From Amycolatopsis rubida (lineage in GTDB: Bacteria > Actinomycetota > Actinomycetes > Mycobacteriales > Pseudonocardiaceae), in contig NZ_FOWC01000011.1 of the NCBI RefSeq assembly GCF_900115345.1, forward strand, positions 62,001 through 126,000: 64,000 nt of DNA, in the 5' to 3' direction. How positions within the stretch are numbered: position 1 is the first letter of the stretch; the number at the start of each line of letters is the position of its first letter. Positions 54,985 through 63,175 of this stretch are shown in pieces. Position numbers and translations under genes: made by a program. The notes under the pieces are model-generated. The model was not told where the DNA came from. It saw only the letters and a program-made list of their open reading frames with translations, and searched no databases.

Positions 54985-54990
54985 TAGGCT
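54985..54990 (+). promoter_or_regulatory. -10 element TAGGCT
   Basis: TAGGCT followed by GTGCCGC (7 bases) and the GTG at 54998. Confidence 0.65.
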
Positions 54991-54997
54991 GTGCCGC

Positions 54998-55450
54998 GTG
55001 CCGTTGTATGCCGCTTACGGATCCAACATGGAGCCCGCCCAGATGCTGGAGCGCGCCCCGCACTCGCCCATGGCGGGCACCGGCTGGCTGGAAGGCTGGC
55101 GGCTGACCTTCGGCGGCGAGGACATCGGGTGGGAAGGCGCGCTGGCCACCATCGTCGAGGACCCGTCTTCGCGGGTGTTCGTGGTGCTCTACGACGTGAC
55201 CGGGCTCGACGAGGAACGGCTCGACCGCTGGGAAGGCGGCGAGCTGGGGATGCACACGAAGATCCGGCTGCGGGTCCAGACGATGGACGGGTCGACGGTG
55301 GCCTGGCTCTACGTCCTGGACGCCTACGAGGGCGGGCTGCCCTCGGCGAGGTATCTCGGGGTGCTGGCGGACGCCGCGGAGGCGGCTGGGGCCCCGGTGG
55401 ATTACGTGGACGATCTGCGCACCCGGCCGTGCACCGGGATCAGCGGCTGA
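54998..55450 (+). CDS. gamma-glutamylcyclotransferase-like protein (Rv3304 type)
   Basis: A 150-residue protein starting PLYAAYGSNMEPAQMLERAP, the YGSN substrate loop of the AIG2/GGCT fold. FVVLYDVTGLDEERLDRWEGGEL near residue 70 contains the expected acidic residue after the barrel strand. It may form 5-oxoproline from gamma-glutamyl amines, or act on other gamma-glutamyl compounds. Position beside the lpdA-type gene matches Rv3304. Leaderless GTG. A hairpin follows the stop. Confidence 0.85.
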   Translation: MPLYAAYGSNMEPAQMLERAPHSPMAGTGWLEGWRLTFGGEDIGWEGALATIVEDPSSRVFVVLYDVTGLDEERLDRWEGGELGMHTKIRLRVQTMDGSTVAWLYVLDAYEGGLPSARYLGVLADAAEAAGAPVDYVDDLRTRPCTGISG

Positions 55451-55473
55451 CGCTCGCTCCGGCTTACTGCCGG

Positions 55474-55518
55474 TGAAGGGCACCTTGAGGGAGCCTGATC
55501 CCCTCAAGGTGCCCTTCA
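55474..55518. terminator. 18-bp perfect hairpin
   Basis: TGAAGGGCACCTTGAGGG at 55474-55491 pairs with 55501-55518 over a 9-base loop, 23 bases after the stop of the preceding gene. Confidence 0.8.
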
Positions 55519-56021
55519 TCGGCTTTCAGCCGTTCGAGAGGCGAAGCAAACCGGTGGCCTCGACCTCGCCCGAGACGGCCCAGAACGCTCGCTTCCGGAG
55601 TCATCCACACTCGCCGCGGCCGGGGGCCGAAAGTTGTCCCCAACGGCACCACCCTGTGGATAACTCCATGCGACGAGGTGCTCCACCCGCTGACCGGACC
55701 GCCACCCAATACCACACGGCAGAGGCTCACCCACATGGGCATCCAGCACCGCAAAGCGCAGGAAAAACAGCAGTGCGTCACCGGAAATGACAGCAGAAAT
55801 CAGGTCGGCGGAGCGCCGCGGACAGCCCCCGGTTCCGCCAAAGCCGTTGCCGCGCAACACGAAATCCACTATCGGCGGCCAACGACCCACCGCCGCACCG
55901 GGGTAGCACAAAAGTCCGGAATTACTCTCGGTAAACAGGCCGCGGCAGAGGTACGACCGGTCTAGACCACGTCGGGTAACTCCACGCTGACACCCCCGCA
56001 TGAGGGGTGCTTCTCACCCGC
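55519..56021. other. gene-free stretch with DnaA-box-like sites
   Basis: No gene is supported; the long minus-strand frame here lacks coding bias and a start signal. The stretch holds TCATCCACA (55601-55609), TTGTCCCCA (55634-55642) and TGTGGATAA (55655-55663), the last being a perfect TTATCCACA DnaA box in reverse. It continues into the paired boxes at 56027 and 56049. Confidence 0.6.
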
Positions 56022-56062
56022 CTGAGTTATCCACATCGACGCGGTGCCTGTGGATAACTCAG
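56022..56062. promoter_or_regulatory. 14-bp perfect inverted repeat made of two DnaA boxes
   Basis: CTGAGTTATCCACA (56022-56035) and TGTGGATAACTCAG (56049-56062) are perfect inverted copies around a 13-base centre. Each contains TTATCCACA, the consensus DnaA box. The right arm covers the stop codon of the minus-strand amidohydrolase gene, so the structure could also terminate its transcript. Confidence 0.7.
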
Positions 56063-57345
56063 GCCAGCGAGGCCAGTGCGGTGTGCACCAAAGTGCGCAC
56101 TCCGACGAGCAGCGCGCGCTCGTCGAGAACGAACGTCGGGCGGTGGATGTCGGCCTGCGGAGCGGGCGGACCGGACCACACGCCGAGCCGGGCGAAGGCC
56201 CCGCTGACGTGCTCCAGGTACCAGCCGAAGTCCTCGCCGCCGGACGACTGTTCCGTCCCCGCGAGCCCCGTCTCGCCGACCGCCGCCTCGACACCAGCGC
56301 GCATCAGCGCGGTCGACTCCTCGTCGGAAACGACGGGCGGCACGCCGCGCCGGTAGTCGAGCGAGAACCCGACCCCGGTCGGGGCCAGCAGCGATTCCAC
56401 CGATGACGCGACGAGCGGCTCCAGCGCCTTCCACACCTCGTGGTCGGCGGTCCGCAGCGTGCCGCGCAGGACGCCGTCCTGCGGGACCGCGTTCGCGGCC
56501 TGTCCGGCGTGCACCGCGCCCCACACCAGCACCGTGCCCGACCGCGGGTCGACGCGCCGGGACAGCACCGAGGGCAGCGACGTGATGACCGTGCCGAGCG
56601 CGTACACCAGGTCAGCGGTCAGATGCGGCCGCGAGGTGTGCCCGCCGGGCGAGGTCAGGCGCAGTTCGATCAGGTCGGCGGCGGAGGTCAGCGCGCCGAC
56701 CCGGGTGCCGACCTTGCCCGCTTCGAGCCGCGGATCGCAGTGCAGGCCGTAGATCCGCTCGACGCCCTCCAGCGCTCCCGCGGCGACCATGTCCAGCGCA
56801 CCGCCGGGCATGACCTCCTCCGCGGGCTGGAAGATCAGCCGCACGCGGCCGGGCAGCTCGGGCGCACCGGCGAGGGCGCGACCGGCGCCGAGCAGGATCG
56901 CGGTGTGCGCGTCGTGGCCGCACATGTGCGCCGCGCCCTCGGTGGTGGAGGAATACGGCAGGCCGGTGTCCTCGGTCAGCGGCAACGCGTCGATGTCCGC
57001 GCGCAGCGCGACGCAGCGTTCGCCCTTGCCGATGTCGCACACCACACCGGTGCCGCCGGGCAGCACCCACGGCTTGAGTCCGACCCGGCTCAGCAGCGAG
57101 ACGATCAGCTCGGTCGTCGCGAACTCGTTGCGCGACAGCTCGGGGTGGGCATGGATGTGCCGCCGCCACGCGAGCACGTCGGTCGCGTTCGCGCGCAGCC
57201 AGTCGTCCAGCCAAAACGGGCCGCGGCCCGCGCCAAGGTCTTCCACCGGAGCCATGCTGACGCCGGCTTCGGTCAGCAGCGCGCCGGGCGCCGCGATCGG
57301 GTTGTGGTCACCTGGAACGTCCGGCCGTGAGTCCAGCACCGTCAC
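56059..57345 (-). CDS. M20-family amidohydrolase (AmiB1-like)
   Basis: Zinc or manganese aminoacylase/carboxypeptidase-type hydrolase of 428 residues. The M20D motifs are clear: RRHIHAHPELSRNEFAT near residue 60, ALRADIDALPL near 105, AAHMCGHDAHTAILLGAG with metal ligands near 130, and FQPAEEVMPGGALDMV near 160; the lid domain follows, then SSGGEDFGWYLEHVSGAF near 375. Acts on N-acyl amino acids or related amides. GTG at 57345 is preceded by AGGAGG. Counterpart of Rv3305c/Rv3306c in the same gene order. Substrate not known. Confidence 0.9.
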   Translation of the reverse strand: MTVLDSRPDVPGDHNPIAAPGALLTEAGVSMAPVEDLGAGRGPFWLDDWLRANATDVLAWRRHIHAHPELSRNEFATTELIVSLLSRVGLKPWVLPGGTGVVCDIGKGERCVALRADIDALPLTEDTGLPYSSTTEGAAHMCGHDAHTAILLGAGRALAGAPELPGRVRLIFQPAEEVMPGGALDMVAAGALEGVERIYGLHCDPRLEAGKVGTRVGALTSAADLIELRLTSPGGHTSRPHLTADLVYALGTVITSLPSVLSRRVDPRSGTVLVWGAVHAGQAANAVPQDGVLRGTLRTADHEVWKALEPLVASSVESLLAPTGVGFSLDYRRGVPPVVSDEESTALMRAGVEAAVGETGLAGTEQSSGGEDFGWYLEHVSGAFARLGVWSGPPAPQADIHRPTFVLDERALLVGVRTLVHTALASLA

Positions 57346-57535
57346 GCCGCACCTCCTCCCGCAACACGAGCGCAGGGGAACACGCACCGTGCCGATCGAT
57401 CTGTCTTACGCATTGCAGTCGATCGTGCACCATGCAGGTGGCAAGCGGCGGTGCGCCGCCGTTCGACCAAGACGGCCGGTAGCGGATCTGCGGCGAACGG
57501 CTGACGAAGTTCGGCGTGGGTGAACGCCGGAAAGC

Positions 57536-57850
57536 TCAGCCGCCTTGGGCCTTGCGGCGCTTGATGCGGTGGCGGCGGCCGAAGAACACGATGGCGAGCA
57601 GCACCACCGCGGCCCCGCCGGCGATGAGGTTCTTCTTCGTCTTGTCGGCGTTGGCCTTGTCGGTCTGGGACGGGTCCAGCACCGGTCCGGGCGGGGCCTG
57701 GCGGAGGACGTTCACCTGCGTGATCGCCGTCTCAGCCGCCACGGTGACCGAGGCCGGAGCCGGGGTCGCCGCGAACGCCGCCGCCGGCAGCACTCCGGTG
57801 AGCAGCACGCCGAGCAGACCGGCCAGCAGCAGTCCCCGCACCTTCGCCAT
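57536..57850 (-). CDS. small exported membrane protein, 104 aa
   Basis: A signal peptide (VRGLLLAGLLGVLLTGVLPA, then AFA) is followed by about 45 extracytoplasmic residues (TVAAETAITQVNVLRQAPPG), one C-terminal transmembrane helix (about 75-92, NLIAGGAAVVLLAIVFFG) and a very basic tail RRHRIKRRKAQGG. ATG at 57850. I do not recognise the family; the layout resembles a small sortable or tail-anchored envelope protein but no LPxTG-like motif is present. It lies alone between the amidohydrolase and meaB. Confidence 0.7.
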   Translation of the reverse strand: MAKVRGLLLAGLLGVLLTGVLPAAAFAATPAPASVTVAAETAITQVNVLRQAPPGPVLDPSQTDKANADKTKKNLIAGGAAVVLLAIVFFGRRHRIKRRKAQGG

Positions 57851-58024
57851 GACTTCCCTTCTACGCCGTCACCGTGCATTGTGCCCGTCGAGGCGAGGAC
57901 GCGTCAGCCGCCACGCGGTGGAGGCGGGCCGCTCGCCCCGTGCTGACGACCGTCGAGCGCAACGAGCCCCGGAGACGGTCGAAAGGCACTTGTGCGCACA
58001 GCGGTTTTTCTTCTTGGACGACGT

Positions 58025-59017
58025 TCAAGAAGACGGCTCGGTAAACGCGGCCAAGATCCGCTGCGCGGCCAGCGTGGCGGTGAGTTCTCCGTCGCGCACC
58101 GCGCGTTCCACGTCAGCGACCTGCGCGCGGACGACCGGATGCGCGGTGAGCCGGTCGAGCAGCTGTTCGCGGACCATCGACCACGTCCAGTCGACCTGCT
58201 GCCTCTTACGCCGCTCGTCAAGATCACCCGATTCGGTGAGCACCTCGCGGTGCTTCCCGATCGCCGCCCACACCTCGTCGAGGCCGCTGCCTTCGAGCCC
58301 GCTGCACGTGAGCACCGGCGGGGTCCAGAGCGCGTCCTTGCCGTAGATCATCCGCAGCGCGCCTTGCAGCTCGCGCGCGGCGCGTTTGGCGTCGCGTTCG
58401 TGCGGGCCGTCGGCCTTGTTCACGGCGATGACGTCGGCGAGTTCCAGGACGCCCTTCTTGATGCCCTGTAACTGGTCTCCGGTGCGCGCCAGGGTCAGGA
58501 AGAGGAAGCAGTCGACCATGTTCGCCACGGTCACCTCGGACTGCCCGACCCCGACCGTCTCCACCAGCACGACGTCGAAGCCGGCCGCCTCCATCAGCAC
58601 GATCGTCTCGCGGGTCGCGCGGGCGACGCCGCCGAGCGTGCCGGACGTGGGCGACGGCCGGATGAACGCGTTCGGGTCGACCGCCAGCCGCGCCATCCGG
58701 GTCTTGTCGCCGAGGATCGACCCGCCGGTGCGGGTCGAGGACGGGTCGACCGCCAGCACCGCGACGCGATGCCCCTCCGAGGTGAGGTCGGTGCCGAGCT
58801 GGTCGATAAATGTCGACTTGCCGACTCCGGGCACGCCGGTGATGCCGACGCGTTTCGCGCCGCCCGCGTGCGGGAGCAGCTCGACGAGCAGCTCCTGCGC
58901 CTGCCGCCGGTGGTCCTCGCGCTGCGATTCGACCAGCGTGATGGCCTTGGACAGGGTCCCCCGGTCGCCCGCGAGCACGCCCTTGGCGTATTCGCCGACG
59001 TCGATCCGCCGCGGCAA
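58025..59017 (-). CDS. meaB: methylmalonyl-CoA mutase-associated G-protein MeaB
   Basis: GTPase chaperone that gates cobalamin loading into methylmalonyl-CoA mutase and protects it from inactivation. The 330 residues have the Walker A GVPGVGKSTF near residue 60, the Mg-binding AVDPSSTRTGGSILGDKTRM near 95, ETVGVGQSEV near 155 and the guanine-specificity NKAD near 200. A C-terminal dimerisation helix follows. It starts 3 bases after the mutB stop and is the last gene of the mutA-mutB-meaB operon, as in other actinobacteria. Confidence 0.95.
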   Translation of the reverse strand: MPRRIDVGEYAKGVLAGDRGTLSKAITLVESQREDHRRQAQELLVELLPHAGGAKRVGITGVPGVGKSTFIDQLGTDLTSEGHRVAVLAVDPSSTRTGGSILGDKTRMARLAVDPNAFIRPSPTSGTLGGVARATRETIVLMEAAGFDVVLVETVGVGQSEVTVANMVDCFLFLTLARTGDQLQGIKKGVLELADVIAVNKADGPHERDAKRAARELQGALRMIYGKDALWTPPVLTCSGLEGSGLDEVWAAIGKHREVLTESGDLDERRKRQQVDWTWSMVREQLLDRLTAHPVVRAQVADVERAVRDGELTATLAAQRILAAFTEPSS

Positions 59018-59020
59018 GGT

Positions 59021-61189
59021 TCAGGACTCCTGCGCGGCCAGCTGCTGGAGCAGGTCGATCGCGGCGTCCGCGAGCACCGTGCCCGGGCCGAAGATCGCCG
59101 CCGCTCCCGCTTCGCGCAGCTCGGGGTAGTCCTGCGGCGGGATCACGCCGCCCACCACGACCATGATGTCCTCGCGGCCCAGCTCGGCCAGCTCGTGGCG
59201 CAGCGCGGGCACCAGCGAGAGGTGCCCGGCGGCCAGCGACGACACGCCGATCACGTGCACGTCTGCTTCCGAAGCCTGGCGCGCGACCTCGGCGGGAGTG
59301 GAGAACAGCGGGCCGACGTCGACGTCGAAGCCGAGGTCGGCGAAACCGGTGGCGATCACCTTCTGGCCGCGGTCGTGGCCGTCCTGGCCCATCTTCGCGA
59401 CGAGGATGCGCGGTCGGCGGCCTTCCTCTTCAGCGAATTTGTCGACCAGTTCACGGGCCTTCTCGACATTGTCCGACTTCCCCACCTCTTCCCGGTACAC
59501 GCCGGAGATCGTGCGGATCTGGCCGGAGTGACGGCCCCAGTTCTTCTCCAGGGCGTCGGAGATCTCGCCGACGGTGGCCTTGGCGCGCGCGGCGTTGATG
59601 GCCAGTTCGAGCAGGTTGCCGTTGTTCTGCGCGCCTTCGGTAAGCCGGCGCAGCGCGTCTTCGGTGGCCTGCGGGTCGCGCTCTTCGCGCAGCCGACGCA
59701 GCTTCTCCAGCTGCTGTGCGCGTACGCCCTCGTTGTCGACCTTCAGGACGTCGATCTGCTCGTCGTCGGTGACCTGGTACTTGTTCACGCCGATGACGGG
59801 CTGTCGTCCCGAGTCGATGCGCGCCTGCGTACGCGCCGCTGCCTCTTCGATGCGCAGCTTCGGGATTCCTTCGTCGATCGCGCGCGCCATGCCGCCCGCG
59901 CCTTCGACTTCGGTGATGTGGCCCCACGCCTTGCGCGCGAGGTCGTAGGTGAGCTTCTCGACGAACGCGCTGCCGCCCCACGGGTCGATGACGCGCGTGG
60001 TGCCGGATTCCTGCTGCAGCAACAGCTGTGTGTTGCGCGCGATCCGTGCGGAGAAGTCGGTGGGCAGCGCCAGCGCTTCGTCGAGAGCGTTGGTGTGCAG
60101 CGACTGTGTGTGTCCTTGGGTGGCGGCCATCGCCTCGACGCACGTACGCGTGACGTTGTTGAAGACGTCCTGCGCGGTGAGCGACCAGCCTGACGTCTGA
60201 GAGTGCGTACGCAGCGACAGCGACTTCTGCGACTTCGGGTCGAACTGCTTAACCAGCTTCGCCCACAGCAAGCGCGCGGCGCGCAGCTTCGCGACCTCCA
60301 TGAAGAAGTTCATGCCAATGGCCCAGAAGAACGACAGCCGCGGCGCGAACTTGTCGACGTCCAGCCCGGCCTCGACGCCCGCGCGGATGTACTCGACGCC
60401 GTCCGCGAGCGTGTACGCCAGCTCCAGGTCGGCGGTCGCTCCGGCCTCCTGCATGTGGTAACCGGAGATGGAGATCGAGTTGTACTTCGGCATGTGACGG
60501 GAGGTGTAGCCGAAGATGTCGGAGATGATCCGCATCGAGGGCCGCGGCGGGTAGATGTAGGTGTTGCGGACCATGAACTCCTTGAGGATGTCGTTCTGGA
60601 TCGTCCCCGCGAGCTGCTCCGGCTTCACCCCCTGTTCCTCGGCCGCGACCACGTACAGCGCGAGCACCGGCAGCACCGCGCCGTTCATCGTCATCGAGAC
60701 GGACATCTTGTCCAGCGGGATGCCGTCGAACAGCTGGCGCATGTCGTAGATCGAGTCGATCGCCACGCCTGCCATGCCGACGTCGCCGGACACCCGCGGG
60801 TGGTCGGAGTCGTAGCCGCGGTGGGTCGCGAGGTCGAACGCGACCGACAGGCCCTTCTGCCCGGCCGCGAGGTTGCGGCGGTAAAAGGCGTTCGACTCCT
60901 GCGCGGTGGAGAACCCGGCGTACTGGCGGATCGTCCACGGCTGGTTGACGTACATCGTCGGGTACGGCCCGCGCAGGTAGGGCGCGATGCCGGGGTACGT
61001 GCCCAGGAAGTCCACATCGGACAGATCGGCGGCGGTGTAGACCGGCTTCACGCCGATGCCCTCGGGGGTTTCCCAGGCCAGCGCGTCCGGGCCCTTGCCG
61101 GTGGCGTCCTGCACGGCCTGTGCCCACGCGGCACGGTCGCCCGGTTCCGGCGTGCCGAGCGGGATGTCGGCGAAATTCGGGATGCTCAT
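59021..61189 (-). CDS. mutB: methylmalonyl-CoA mutase large subunit MutB
   Basis: Adenosylcobalamin-dependent radical enzyme interconverting (R)-methylmalonyl-CoA and succinyl-CoA. The 722 residues comprise the TIM-barrel substrate domain (YPTMYVNQPWTIRQYAGFST in overlapping pieces; RTHSQTSGWSLT; FMEVAKLRAARLLW) and a C-terminal B12-binding domain with GQDGHDRGQKVIATGFADLG, where H605 is the lower cobalt ligand. Both the TSGWSL and DxHxxG motifs are intact, so this is the catalytic chain. ATG at 61189 overlaps the mutA stop by 4 bases. Confidence 0.97.
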   Translation of the reverse strand: MSIPNFADIPLGTPEPGDRAAWAQAVQDATGKGPDALAWETPEGIGVKPVYTAADLSDVDFLGTYPGIAPYLRGPYPTMYVNQPWTIRQYAGFSTAQESNAFYRRNLAAGQKGLSVAFDLATHRGYDSDHPRVSGDVGMAGVAIDSIYDMRQLFDGIPLDKMSVSMTMNGAVLPVLALYVVAAEEQGVKPEQLAGTIQNDILKEFMVRNTYIYPPRPSMRIISDIFGYTSRHMPKYNSISISGYHMQEAGATADLELAYTLADGVEYIRAGVEAGLDVDKFAPRLSFFWAIGMNFFMEVAKLRAARLLWAKLVKQFDPKSQKSLSLRTHSQTSGWSLTAQDVFNNVTRTCVEAMAATQGHTQSLHTNALDEALALPTDFSARIARNTQLLLQQESGTTRVIDPWGGSAFVEKLTYDLARKAWGHITEVEGAGGMARAIDEGIPKLRIEEAAARTQARIDSGRQPVIGVNKYQVTDDEQIDVLKVDNEGVRAQQLEKLRRLREERDPQATEDALRRLTEGAQNNGNLLELAINAARAKATVGEISDALEKNWGRHSGQIRTISGVYREEVGKSDNVEKARELVDKFAEEEGRRPRILVAKMGQDGHDRGQKVIATGFADLGFDVDVGPLFSTPAEVARQASEADVHVIGVSSLAAGHLSLVPALRHELAELGREDIMVVVGGVIPPQDYPELREAGAAAIFGPGTVLADAAIDLLQQLAAQES

Positions 61190-63051
61190 GCGGAGACTCC
61201 CAGCTGTGCGTGGAGGCTGGTCAGGATTTCGAGCGCGTCGCACCCGGCGTACAGATTGCCGCTGATTCCGTCGTAGGTTCCCTTGCCCGCCAGCAGCACG
61301 CTGTCCGCGCCGAGCGACGCCGCGACGGTCGCGGCCTGCTCTTCGTACGCCGCGTCCGTGCCGCACACGCAGGCGACCTTCGCGCCGCTCTCGCGGAACG
61401 CGCCGGGCAGGTCGTCGGTCGCGCCGGGGTTCACCGCTTCGATGCCGCCCGCTTGCAGCAGGTTCGTCGCGAAGGACGCGCGCGCGGTGTGCGCGGCGAC
61501 CGGGCCCAGCGTGGCCAGGAAAACCTTCGGCCGCTCACCGTGCTTGGCGAGGTAGGCGTCAGACAAGTCGCGCAGCTTCTCGTACTCCTCGGCGTACCGG
61601 TGTCGCGGCAGCCCGCCGTCCACAGTGGATCGAACCGGGTCGCGGGTGACCGGCTTTTCCTCCAAATTCGGGAACTCGCTGACACCGGTGAGCGGGTCGC
61701 GCCGGGTGGCGAGGCGGCTCGCGCGCTTCTCCCAGGTCCCGGCAAGCCGTCCGGCCAACGCTCCGGAGGCCAGTTCGGCCTCGACGCCGCCCGCCGCTTC
61801 GATCGCGGTGAACTCGCGCCACGCGGTTTCGGCGAGTTCGCCGGTGAGCTTCTCGACATACCAGGAGCCGCCCGCCGGGTCGATCACGCTGCCCAGCTTC
61901 GATTCTTCGATGAGGATCGCGTTGGTGTTGCGGGCGATCCGCGAGGAAAACGCGTCCGGCAGGCCGATCGCCGCATCAAAGGGCAGCACGGTGACCGCGT
62001 CCGCGCCGCCGACCCCGGCCGCGAAACAAGCGACGGTGGTACGCAGCATGTTCACCCACGGGTCGCGCTGGGTGAACATCGACGGCGACGTGACCGCGTG
62101 CTGATGCATCCCGCGTGCTTCCGCAGCCGCACCGGAGACTTCGAGAACCCGGTCCCACAGCCGGCGCGCGGCACGGAACTTGGCGATGGTGAGGAACTGG
62201 TCCGCAGTCGCGGCGAGCCGGAACTCGATCTGCGCGGCCGCCGCCGCGACGTCCAGGCCCGCCTCGGTGAGCGCACGCAGATAAGCGACGCCAGCCGCGA
62301 TGGTCGCGCCGAGTTCCTGCGCGTCGGAGCCGCCTGCCTCGTGAAACGGCAGTCCGTCGGCGACGATCGTGCGGACCTTGGGGTACTTAGGGGCAACCTT
62401 CGCGGCCAATTCGGCGGCCGGGCCGAGCGGCAGCGCCTGCCCGGTTCGCGCCGAGGTGCCGAGCGGGTCCGCGCCCAGCGTGCCAACGGCTTCGCTGGCC
62501 GGGACCTCGCGCTCAGCGAAGAGGTCGAGAAGCGCCTGAGCAGCGGTTTCGTACTCCGCACCGGCGTCGAGGACGACCGGCGCGAGTCCGACGTACACCT
62601 CGTTCAGCGCGTCCGCGAGCGCGGAAATCGGGAGCGAACCCTCGCCGAGCCGCAGCCACACCGAGGACGCGCCGCCTTCGAGATCAGCGAGGATCGCCGC
62701 GTTCGCCGCGCGGACGTCTTCGCGCTGGTGACGGACCCGGATGTCCCACCCGGTGTCGACGACGCCCTGCGGCCGGGCCCCGCGCACGAACGGCGGCAGC
62801 CCCGGAAAGCCGAGGTCGCCGCCCGCGTCGTCGGCGGTGTACAGCGGCTGGATCTCGATGCCGTCGTAGGTGCGCGAGACGAGCTTGCTCTCCGGCGCAC
62901 CCGCGAAATCCTCCGGGAGCCTGCCGCTCTTGCGCAGCACTCCCGCCACCAGCTCCTGCCACTGGGCGCAGTCCGCGGTCGGGAACTCCGCCGCGAGCGC
63001 GAGCCCGGGCTCGGAAGTCGGCGCCGACTCCGGACCAGCCACGTTCGTCAT
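61186..63051 (-). CDS. mutA: methylmalonyl-CoA mutase small subunit MutA
   Basis: Non-catalytic partner of MutB in the heterodimer. The 621 residues share the barrel fold (AKFRAARRLWDRVLEV, RDPWVNMLRTTVACFAAGVGGAD in pieces, IDPAGGSWYVEKLTGELAE) and a degenerate B12-binding domain that lacks DxHxxG (reads CGTDAAYEEQ), as in all small subunits. ATG at 63051 is chosen because TACCAT lies 8 bases upstream; the frame continues further upstream without conservation. First gene of the mutA-mutB-meaB operon, divergent from the kinase gene over 124 bases. Confidence 0.95.
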   Translation of the reverse strand: MTNVAGPESAPTSEPGLALAAEFPTADCAQWQELVAGVLRKSGRLPEDFAGAPESKLVSRTYDGIEIQPLYTADDAGGDLGFPGLPPFVRGARPQGVVDTGWDIRVRHQREDVRAANAAILADLEGGASSVWLRLGEGSLPISALADALNEVYVGLAPVVLDAGAEYETAAQALLDLFAEREVPASEAVGTLGADPLGTSARTGQALPLGPAAELAAKVAPKYPKVRTIVADGLPFHEAGGSDAQELGATIAAGVAYLRALTEAGLDVAAAAAQIEFRLAATADQFLTIAKFRAARRLWDRVLEVSGAAAEARGMHQHAVTSPSMFTQRDPWVNMLRTTVACFAAGVGGADAVTVLPFDAAIGLPDAFSSRIARNTNAILIEESKLGSVIDPAGGSWYVEKLTGELAETAWREFTAIEAAGGVEAELASGALAGRLAGTWEKRASRLATRRDPLTGVSEFPNLEEKPVTRDPVRSTVDGGLPRHRYAEEYEKLRDLSDAYLAKHGERPKVFLATLGPVAAHTARASFATNLLQAGGIEAVNPGATDDLPGAFRESGAKVACVCGTDAAYEEQAATVAASLGADSVLLAGKGTYDGISGNLYAGCDALEILTSLHAQLGVSA

Positions 63052-63059
63052 ACCCAGTG

Positions 63060-63065
63060 ATGGTA
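63060..63065 (-). promoter_or_regulatory. -10 element TACCAT of the mut operon
   Basis: Minus strand: TACCAT, then CACTGGGT (8 bases), then the ATG at 63051. The same hexamer drives the DUF1707 gene at 43073. Confidence 0.6.
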
Positions 63066-63163
63066 GAGCCACGCCACCACCCGCACCTGTGACTCTGCTC
63101 GCCCCCCGTACGGGTGAACTCAGGGGTAGCGGTGCTGAGTCGAACAGTGTCGGCGGGGTGGGC

Positions 63164-63169
63164 CACAAT
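63164..63169 (+). promoter_or_regulatory. possible -10 element CACAAT of the kinase gene
   Basis: CACAAT followed by CATGGG (6 bases) and the GTG at 63176. The first base departs from the TAnnnT pattern. Confidence 0.4.
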
Positions 63170-63175
63170 CATGGG

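Noticed and set aside
55516..56001. A 161-residue minus-strand frame in the gene-free stretch
   Set aside because: No coding bias, no start signal and no recognisable motif; it covers the hairpin and DnaA-box sites.
55601..56062. Chromosomal replication origin
   Set aside because: Although DnaA-box-like sites cluster here, there is no dnaA, dnaN, recF or gyrase gene and no A/T-rich unwinding region, and the neighbours are metabolic genes.
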